Shown: positions 52,226 through 61,500 of the stretch, piece after piece
How positions within the stretch are numbered: the first letter of the stretch is position 1
How the letters are laid out: every line of letters starts with the position of its first letter
Made by a program: the position numbers and the translations under genes
DNA from: Alitta virens
Lineage: Eukaryota; Annelida; Polychaeta; Phyllodocida; Nereididae
Direction of reading: 5' to 3'
Assembly (NCBI GenBank): GCA_932294295.1
Contig: OW028585.1
Span: 1,086,001 to 1,150,000, forward strand
DNA length: 64,000 nt
Notes under the pieces: generated by a model
What the model saw: only the letters and a program-made list of their open reading frames with translations
Told to the model about the DNA's origin: nothing
Databases searched by the model: none

Positions 52226-52382
52226 CTACATGGAATTTTATTTATTTTTAGGATTTTAGTTCAAATACCAGAAATTCCTAAAAACCAGCCAGGTAGGTCA
52301 AAATGTTACATCTTGTAACTGATTACATGTCCGGCAGGGGGAGCTACATGCAACATCTCGTACTTAAGCTTTTGATTACTGG

Positions 52383-52434
52383 GTTGCTATGGCAACGGTT
52401 ACCTGGTGGGGACTGCTCTGGTTGCCATGGCAAC
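52383..52434. promoter_or_regulatory. Two RFX-type X-box palindromes 38 bp apart
   Basis: GTTGCTATGGCAAC (52383-52396) and GTTGCCATGGCAAC (52421-52434) both fit the X-box consensus. A CTCF-like, imperfect CCGGCAGGGGGAGC lies at about 52331. Confidence 0.4.
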
Positions 52435-52820
52435 AGACAAGCTGCTTAGCAAGTGTTTACATGACGTTGTGGCTGGGGTAATATTGAAATGGGTGTAAGC
52501 ATGCGTGTGTGGGGCAAGGGTGTTAGCAGAGGGTTATATAGTTCTAGGGTGGGGTAATCTTGTAGGCACAGTCAACCAGTGCAAGGACCCGGATGCTGTA
52601 ATCTGTGATGCAACAATATGACCACTGTCTGCTTCAGTTTGCATATCATGTTTTTAGTGCTTCATAGACAGACTGTATGAAATTTAAAATGGGGCACACA
52701 AACAATTTGGAAAACTGAAACTGCACTCACGCATTATGAGCTAAAAAAATGAAAAAAAGAAGCATTGTTCCAAAATGAAATATGCTCACATCATGCAGTC
52801 TTATTCCGATTCAAAACTAG

Positions 52821-53103
52821 ATGGATTGATAGATAGATAGATAGAATAGACAGATAGATAGATATACAGGTAGATATATATAAAGATAGATAGATAGACA
52901 GATAGTTAGATAGTTAGATAGATAGATGGATACATAGATAGATAGATAGATAGATAGTTAGATTGTTAGACAGATAGATACATAGATATATAGATGGATA
53001 GATAGTTAGATAGTTAGATAGATAGATAGATAGCCAGATAGATAGCCATATAGATAGATAGATAGATAGATAGATTGACTGATTGATTGACTGATTGATT
53101 GAA
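52821..53103. repeat. (GATA)n microsatellite ending in (GATT)n
   Basis: An array of GATA with GTTA and CATA variants, ending in gattgactgattgatt. The YLSIYLSI minus-strand open frame is its translation. Confidence 0.95.
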
Positions 53104-53610
53104 TTAGTTTTTAAGACGAACTTTAATATTGAATTCAAACAAGTATAGTTTAGTAAAAGTATACTTCCGGTTCTGTCCCAACTTTATATATTTATATTTG
53201 CTATAATAATAAACTATTATTAGGCTCCAAAAATAACAAAGCTTCGTATTATTTATTATTCATAACTGCTATATTATTCACCCCACGTGTATAGCATGCA
53301 ATGTACACAAACCAGGGAGCCACCGTAGGCCCAGAACAACCTCTTGGCACCCGAAACAATTTGCTGTCATTAGAAGATCAACTTCCCTTCCAAACTGAGC
53401 AGGAGGGTTTGTTAGTTTACCCCCTGAAGAAGCATACCCCCCCTCCCCCCAAAGAAATGCTAAGGTCAGCTGGTAAGAGGGGTAGGGCCACACCCTGAAC
53501 AGATCAGGGGTGGATCTAGGGTTTTTAACAAAGAAGGGGAAGGTTGAATTACCCATTTCAAGTAAAGATTGGTGAGTGGTGACTTATGAGCTTGGATGAA
53601 AAAAATACAG
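53104..53610. other. Non-coding stretch, nothing recognised
   Basis: It has a C-rich patch at 53437-53451. The opposed open frames at 53278-53556 have no coding support. Confidence 0.35.
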
Positions 53611-53615
53611 TAAAA

Positions 53616-53896
53616 CCTTAATAATGAGGTGGTCTTAATAGTGAGGTGGCCTTTATAGTGAGGTGGTCTTAATAATGAGGTGGTCCTAATACTGAGGTGA
53701 TCTTCATTATGAGGAGGTCTTGATAGTGAGGTTGTCTTAGTAGTGAGGTGGTCTCAGTAGTGAGGTGGTCTTAGAAGTGAGGTGGTCTTAGTAGTGAGGT
53801 GGTCTTAGTAGTGAGGTGGTCTTAATAGTAAGTTGGTCTTAATAGTGAGGTGGTCTTAATAGTGAGATGGTCTTAATAGTGAGGTGGTCTTAATAG
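53616..53896. repeat. 17-bp minisatellite, second locus, ~16 copies
   Basis: It has the same unit and strand orientation as the array at 6936-7536 (cttaatagtgaggtggt), with local variants such as 'cttagtagtgagg'. Confidence 0.9.
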
Positions 53897-54293
53897 CAAT
53901 GATCTAGCCATTGTACTTTTGACCTGTCACCATTATTTTAACAATATAGTACCATTTCAGTAATGGCAAATTTTAGCCATTATACGTAACCTCAATAATA
54001 TAATAATCTACTTCATTAATAAGGCCAGTTTGGCTTGTAAAAGAGGCTTGCCGTTCTAGCAAGGCTATAACCTGTGCGTTGTACCTACATGAGTCATGAT
54101 ATGAAGTCATACTTAAAATACTTTGAGCCAGGCAATAATTATATAGTAAAATACCCATAATGCATGCACTCCAGATTATAACACACATGCACTAAAATCT
54201 GTATCAGTTTATCTAGTATAAGTGCATAACATAAATAAACAACTTTTTTTAAAATTATTTTCTTATTTTGTGACAGTGAAAGGTATAATATGA

Positions 54294-54307
54294 ACGCCAC
54301 CTAGCGG
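54294..54307 (-). promoter_or_regulatory. CTCF-like core motif
   Basis: The minus strand reads CCGCTAGGTGGCGT, close to the CTCF core. Inferred only. Confidence 0.3.
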
Positions 54308-54829
54308 CACCAGCAATCTAAACCCAAAAAGAAATATAACCAATATTTATCCTGGACAAAAACCAGAGATAAACTGTGAGTTATTACCAATATATGTCTT
54401 TCATATCTTCAGGTGTTTGCAATGTCTACATATTCCAGCTATATGCATTTTTAACCCAAAATACATCACCAGAATATCTCACAGCCAGACTATATGTACA
54501 CAGCCAGAAACCCACTATATTGGCTTCCATATTGCTGTTTTATGCTGCAGTTTACTATTTATTTATTTATCATTACATATTAACAGTGTAGAAAGCATTA
54601 TATTTATATTGCACATGATGTTATACCATTTACATGACATATACATGATAGTTACATTAGCTCTATAAGCATGTATTATGGTAGCTGTCAATCATTAATT
54701 AAGAGATACGTCTATCACTGTTAATTAAATAGTATTATGATGAATAAAATATATATTGATGAGTGTTAGTTCACCCTTATTGTAATTACATTATATATTG
54801 GTTTTTTGCACACATTATGATAACTGGTT
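54308..54829. other. Non-coding stretch, nothing recognised
   Basis: AT-rich, and overlapping open frames at 54376-54668 have no splice support. Confidence 0.35.
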
Positions 54830-55025
54830 ATCTTAAATCTTATCTCATCTTGTCGTATCTCAAAGCATCTCATCTCGTCTTAAATTGAGCTTGTCTCGTC
54901 TCATCTTGTCTTGACTTAACTTATGTTATCTTTTCTTATGTCATGTTATGTTATGTTATCTCATTTTATCTTATCTTATCTCGTCTTGTCTTGTCTTAGC
55001 TCATCTCGTCTCGTCTCATCTCGCC
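54830..55025. repeat. Degenerate (TCTTA/TCTCG)n pentanucleotide repeat
   Basis: Repeated tctta, tctca, tctcg and tcttg units over ~190 bp. Confidence 0.8.
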
Positions 55026-55384
55026 TATGTCTATTAGTAATAACGAATCATAAAACTGTAACTGATAATTACAAGCAATAAACACATTAGAGAAACAATT
55101 TTTGTCCCACGTGGTATGACCTGCACTATGTTAGCTGTCAATCATAAAGACCTGTCAATCAATTAGCCCTGTCTAATAGGTGTAGATAATTCGATAAGAA
55201 GAACACCCATTATCTCTACTTATTGAAGGGTAAATGCGACAGAGGGTATGCAGTTACCCCAAGGGTGTGGGGCTGGAGAAAAGTACCCTAACCTGCCATA
55301 CAGCCCACTCAAATGTTAAAAAGGGGTGACACTCGCAATATAATTAATTTATTATTAGGAATAGCGTGTCATATTTTCATCTAT

Positions 55385-55735
55385 TTATACAGATAGTCAG
55401 TTATACATACAGTCAGTCATTTATTCAAACAATCAGTGAGTTCTAACATTTAGTCAGTCATTGAAAAAGTTAGTCATAATAGTCAATATTTAGTTAGTCA
55501 GATAATAAGTCAGTTTAAGATTCAGACACTCATTTACCCAGTCAGCCACACACATATTCAGCCAATCAGTCAGTCAGTGTGTTATTCAATCACTCAACTA
55601 GCCAGCCAGACTGCTGATCAGTCAGTTAATCTGTCAATAAGTCAGTCAGTTAGCCAGTCAGTCGATGAACCAGTACTACTCAGTCAGTCAGTCAGCCAGT
55701 TCGTCAGTCAGTCAGTTAATAAGCAATCTATTGTG
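55385..55735. repeat. Degenerate (CAGT)n microsatellite
   Basis: Clusters of cagtcagt with diverged spacers, densest at 55560-55720. The 60-residue SQSVSQ open frame is its translation. Confidence 0.8.
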
Positions 55736-55997
55736 TCACTCTTTCGTGTTTCATTTTAACTAAATTGTATACTGTTTGTCACACTTTCCATGGTTTATAA
55801 ACCTGCTACTACATGGTTATAATGAGACCCCCTTGATAGCAATCTACCAATGGTATACAAGTACATTATCAAGTATTTGGATCAGTGTAATTTCACAAAA
55901 TCTGGATCACTGTTACTGTACAATACAGTCTCACTTTAAAAACTATTTGGCTTATACGACCACCTCAAAAGTAGGACCTTATAAATACATGACATCA

Positions 55998-56322
55998 AAT
56001 AGTGGATTTTCACGGAAGGTTCTCTATATTTCCACCAGGTGGCTATGACAGAATACTGCAATTCTATTGGCTGAAAAAGTTCCCGCCCTTGGCTGTGATT
56101 GGCTGAAGTAAAGTTCATCCTAGCAGCAGTATTTTTAGTGCATTTTAATGTATATTCGACATCTTATCATTAAGTTGATTCCTATTATTTCCCAGGGAAA
56201 ATTATATTTATTGAATCAGTTAGTTATGACCTTCTATGTCTGAAAAGCAAAATGAGTAATGAGAGGAGAAGAAAGACTTATGCCTTGCTGAATTCAGGGC
56301 TGCTCAGTGAAGAGACTCTATT
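55998..56322 (+). mobile_element. MITE-like element (family A), copy 6
   Basis: The best-preserved ends: 'aatagtggattttcacggaa' at the left and 'cagtgaagagactctattg' at the right. It contains the full central blocks shared with copies 1 to 5. Confidence 0.8.
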
Positions 56323-56984
56323 GCACTCTAACATAAAATATATCAAATTGCCTTCTCAATAGTGAGGTTGAGTTGTGTGTTGATCTACTATATTTAGCCC
56401 AAGTTGATTGACTGCAAATCTACAGTAAGCTGATACATATTGTAGTTTACATTCATTACCCGATGCTGCCAATATAAACAAATTGTGGCGAAATGATGAA
56501 GTGGAAATGTAGTCCAACTTACTCTGCCAACAACAACACAATTAGACTACATTTACAGGCAACTGTCATTTCACTGACTAGCGATGTACACACATATTAA
56601 CTTTGTTTCTGTTGAATTGGCTTGATAAATAGTTGAAAAATTAATTATATTCCTATCAAATCTCTTTATTAATATAATTTTTTTCTGAACTTCATCTCAT
56701 GCATCTCATTCCTCAATTTTTTTCATGTAACTAGTGGTCTCAAAATAACTTTGAATTAAGTTCTGAGACCACCAGTCATCATTATTGTAAATAATTAGTT
56801 TTTGTCAATGATAATAATAAAGAATCATACATATAAAAAAATATATATATATTTATGGGCTGAAAATAAAAGGTGGGCCGCTTTAAGCCTTAATCGGATG
56901 ACCCTCTCAAATAGGTCATATTATGTCAGTTATTTTAATTACCTGACATTATAAGTTAATGGTCTGGATCAATGTAGCAATGCT
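56323..56984. other. Non-coding stretch, nothing recognised
   Basis: AT-rich; 'agtggtctcaaaataactttgaa' and a partial inverse near 56730-56775 form a weak hairpin. Confidence 0.35.
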
Positions 56985-57165
56985 ACTGGGTCTGAAGCTT
57001 AGTCAGCGTATATAATCACCTGCAGGCAGACGTAATGATGAGATGATAAGGCTGCTTGGAGTCCCCACTATATTACCAAATCAATCTGCCTTCGATGTAA
57101 CACATTCACTTAATTTGTAGGGGTCTTTTTACTTGCCCAGCATAGACTCCAAGTACCAGGCAATA
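56985..57165 (-). repeat. SINE-like element (family B), minus strand
   Basis: Reverse-complement tail 'caatgctactgggtctgaag', 'cagacgtaatgatgagatga', 'cttggagtcc', then 'ttacttgcccagcatagact'. Confidence 0.7.
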
Positions 57166-58508
57166 AGTGTAATTTAGCTACAAAAGCTCCGATGTATTTA
57201 CTGTAAAACGTAGTTAGTGAAATGGCAGCAAGTTAGAGTTGCAGATATAGAAGAGAGTGCCCTCCCCAGTGGACTAGTTGCACAGCAGAAGAGCTGCATA
57301 GCCCCAGCTCGGCTCAAGTTATTATTGTTAAGGCATAAAATAAGACGAACAAGCATGGGGAACTGAGCAGGGGAAGACCAGGGAAGAGTTGGAAGGGATT
57401 TAGAAAGGATTAAGGATGGATTACAAGGATCAAGGAGATGTATTACGTATTAAGTTGTAAAGAAGTACCAGTGGATCGAAGTTGTTACGTAATACCAAGG
57501 ATTAAAGGTACTCTACACATGGATTAAGGATACAAGAGGTCAATGACCTTAAATAGGTCAAGGTCAGACGTTAGCACAAATTAAGTCAAGGTAACAAAAA
57601 TGGATCAGTTGCTTCATTAATTAAGTCGTAATTACAGCAATTAGCATCAGTTAATTGAAGTTGATACAGCAACAGACACTAAACAATATAAAAGAATAAC
57701 GAAGTACTGAAAAACTTTGAAATCTATTTACGAAGGACAGTCAAGGTCATTTGGATATTTGGAATAAGTAAAATAACAGGACAGCTACATGGAGATCTCT
57801 CACAGTTGGAAATAATTACCACCCCAAATAGCTAACACTTGCTGTGTACATCGGGGAGAAAGCTACAGACTATACTATTACTGCAACATACTTTTGAATA
57901 TGAGTACATCAACAGTATTTACAGCAAACTTTAAAATATACATTTATGTGACAAAACACAGCAGCTTTAAAAACATAATTGCTGTGTGCTACTTTCTATA
58001 ATTTTTGTGCATCGAAATAATTGGATAAACTGTCGTAAACAACACACAGTCATTATACATTAAATGTACATGGCAGTCCCAAGCATACGTTGTATTCTTT
58101 TCAGACTTTAGACATTTTAATGACAGTAAATTCAGCTGAATCATAAGGTAATAAGAACATCATTGGATGGGTGTGTGCTGACTTTGGTAGCATTGCTGAC
58201 ATACCAGGCTCACAGCATTGGACATGTGGAATTTGATCATCAATCTACATAGAAATAAATACAGTGCACTGCCTTGTGGTACTCCTGCTGTATAACAGTA
58301 TGAGAATTACCAGTGACTCTTAAGCAAAGTTCCAGAAACACTATACTTTGCAAAGGCTATGTTATGCTCAATGAAAATACGTCATTCCTTCATGGATATC
58401 ACCTGTGATTGATAGCCTCAGGAACCTGTACTTTTCACCACTGATACCAAGAAGGTTGGCTGGTTTTTTTATTGCAAGGGAGTTGCTTAAACCAAGAAAT
58501 TACACAAA
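57166..58508. other. Upstream region of giant exon 3
   Basis: A purine-rich 'aaggattaaggat' stretch lies at 57395-57545. No TATA box, X-box or clear upstream exon was found. 'attcttttcag' at about 58097-58107 could be an acceptor for a 5' UTR exon. Confidence 0.35.
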
Positions 58509-61500
58509 ATGGCCTCTAATAGTCCGTTATTAGATGATTCGAGTGAATTTTCTGATGAAGAACTTGCATATTTCGCCGAAGTACGAAGTCAAACATCACG
58601 AAGAGGAAATAGAGAATTTGAAACTCGTTACGAAGGGGATTTCAGTGACTTACCACCAGGTGGCCACAGGATTCATGCAACAGCGCCACCTGAAGATTAT
58701 GACTTAATGGCAGCAATTGATGCTAAATTTCAAGAATACACTTCGAGTGATGATGGGAGTGAAAAGGGAGTTAAGAGGCAGAAAAAAGGAGTGTCTGGTG
58801 CAGATCAAAGGAAGGATTATTCAAGTGAGGCAAAAGGGAAAGGTTATCAAGAATACCAGAACCACGAGCAGTATGATAGGACTGATAGAAGGCAGCAGCA
58901 CGTGGCTCAAAAACATGAGAAGGAAGTTTACAGAGAAAACATGAGTAGGACAGATGAAAATGAGTCCCAAAATACAGCCAATGTACACAAGAAGGATAAT
59001 ATGGCAATGCATGATGCAAGTGGCCCTGGAGGGGTACAGCAAATGCCCCAGTTGAGGGATTACGTATCTGGGGGTCAAAACTCAGTAAACAGAACCCAGC
59101 TGAGTTCTGGGGCAGACAATAGTTATAACAGAAGGGCTGCTGAAAATAGTCGAAGGGATGCTGCAACGGCAGCAGCAACAGTAAGACAGCATGGGTTAAG
59201 AGCATCAGAGGGAGTTGATGGGGCAAGCCAGCATAGCCAAGAAAATAGGGGTAAATACATGGTGAAATACTCAAGAGAAAGACCCCTTGCACCCCCACCT
59301 CCACCTCCTAGAAAGACACCTAGAGGTGGTTTACCCCCTCCACCCAGGAAAAGGGCTCCTAATGAGTTGAAGCGGGGTCCCACTGCCTCGCAAAGAGGTG
59401 CACCTGAGCCAAAACGTTCAGGACCCCCACCTAATGACCCACCCCCACCTCCACCGAAACACAGAGCCCCACCAATCCCACCTAGATTGGTTGAACAATA
59501 CAGAAGACACATTCAAACTAGTAAAGATCGTGATTTAGATACACCTTCATTCGATGGTGATGAATCCTGGGAGAATATGTCAGACTCCAGTCGACACAGC
59601 TGTCCACCATCTGTGCTGAGACAACTAAGTGGTCACTCCACTGATGACTACATGAGTGGTTACTTTGCCAGCAGCCATGGAGACTTGCGTAGTAAAACCA
59701 TCGACCCGAAGATGTTTCCAGCTAGCTTGCCTCATAAACCAGAGTCACCTGTTGCATTTCGGTTATTGCGGAAATACAACTTTGAAGATAACTTTGACAG
59801 CCGGTTGGACAGCCAACCGAATCTCCATGCAGATCAGGAATCTTTAGAAGGTGATATATCGCTCCTTGCCAGGTCAATGCCATGTTTGTATTCAGCGACA
59901 GACCCAAGACGTATAGCGGAGTCATTCAACTATGCAAAAACTGATGATGTGTGGAATGTATATGTCTATGGGATGAGACCCAGGCAGGTGAAAAGAAGAA
60001 ACCAGAAGGCAAAAGAAGAGAAACAGACACACCACAAATCGCAAGAGAATCTTGGCTATGAGTACAAGACTCAGAAAGCTAGGAATGTGGATGAAGCACA
60101 GCCAAGCAATGTTTGTAGGGTCGTGAAAGGTCAGATACAAGTCCGAAAAAATATGGCAGGTGATAAAGAACAACAACATCCGCAGCGCAAACCTCTATCT
60201 AAATCCCAAGAAAATCTAACGTATGAATACCAGAACCCCAATGAAGTAGATAAGAAAGTTGTAAGGCTTTCCGATCCAGGCCAAAGTGATCATAAAGGTC
60301 ATGTTAAGAATGAGCCTCATAAAAGATCACAAGAAAACCTAACCCTTGAGTTTAAGGCGGTTGAGTTCAGTGACAACAACCAACCTGATGCTGTCAGAAG
60401 CCCAAGCGGTGGGTACAAAATTCACAGAGCTTATGATAAGAATGGCTCACAATTAGAAAGACCATTACAACATGCAGTTGGTGCAAATGAAAGTTCTGAA
60501 CTTGAGAAACATGAAGCAATGGTCATAGACAATAATGTAGAAACGACACATAGAGACAATGAAACTATGAACATTGATCCAAACAGGAAAATGCCAGAAA
60601 GCTATGATTTCTACACGGAAACAACAATCTCAAAAGATGAAACAATCACAGAAGAGACACCAGCAGGGTATCCACAGTCTGCAAGAATTGATCAAAAGGG
60701 AAAAGAAGTTGTGTATGAGAGAGATAGTGATCCTCACAAGTTCCCAGAGGAGTATGACTTCCATAGTGAAACTCAAGTCGAACAACAAGATGGGTTTACA
60801 AAGGAACAAGAACAAACAACACTGACTACAAAGAGTGAACAAATGGGAAAGGAAATATACAAGAAGGAAAAGGATATCAAGAGGAAACTACCAGAAACTT
60901 ATGACATGTATGATGAAACTAGTATTTCAACAGAATACACAGAAGATCAGCACGTGGCAGAGAGTGTGAAAAAACAGACCATAAAGAGTGAACAAATGGG
61001 TAGACAGATACAAAAGAAACAGGAAGAAATCAGCAGGAATCTACCAGAAACTTATGACATGTATGATGAAATTAAAATTACAACAGAACACACAGAAACT
61101 GAGCACATGGCAGAAAGAGTAAGAACACAGACCACGAAGAGTGAACAAATGGGGAAGGAGATACAAAAGAAAGAAGAAATCAGAAAGACTCTACCAGAGA
61201 CTTATGACATCTACACTGAAACTAAAATAGCAACAGGGGAATACACAGAAACTGAGCATATGGCAAAGAGTGTTAAAAGTGAAGAAATGGGAAAGGAAGT
61301 TTTGTATCAGCAAAATAATAACACTGAAGAAATGCAGCATGAAGCTTATGACAGCCATACAGAAACACATGTTAAACAAGAAGGAGAATCTACTGTACAA
61401 GAAATGGAAATTGATGAGACACAGTCCACAATGTCCATAAACATTGAAGAAAAGGGGAGAGAGATTCAGTGCATGGAAGATGAAGTGACCATTTCCGAAA

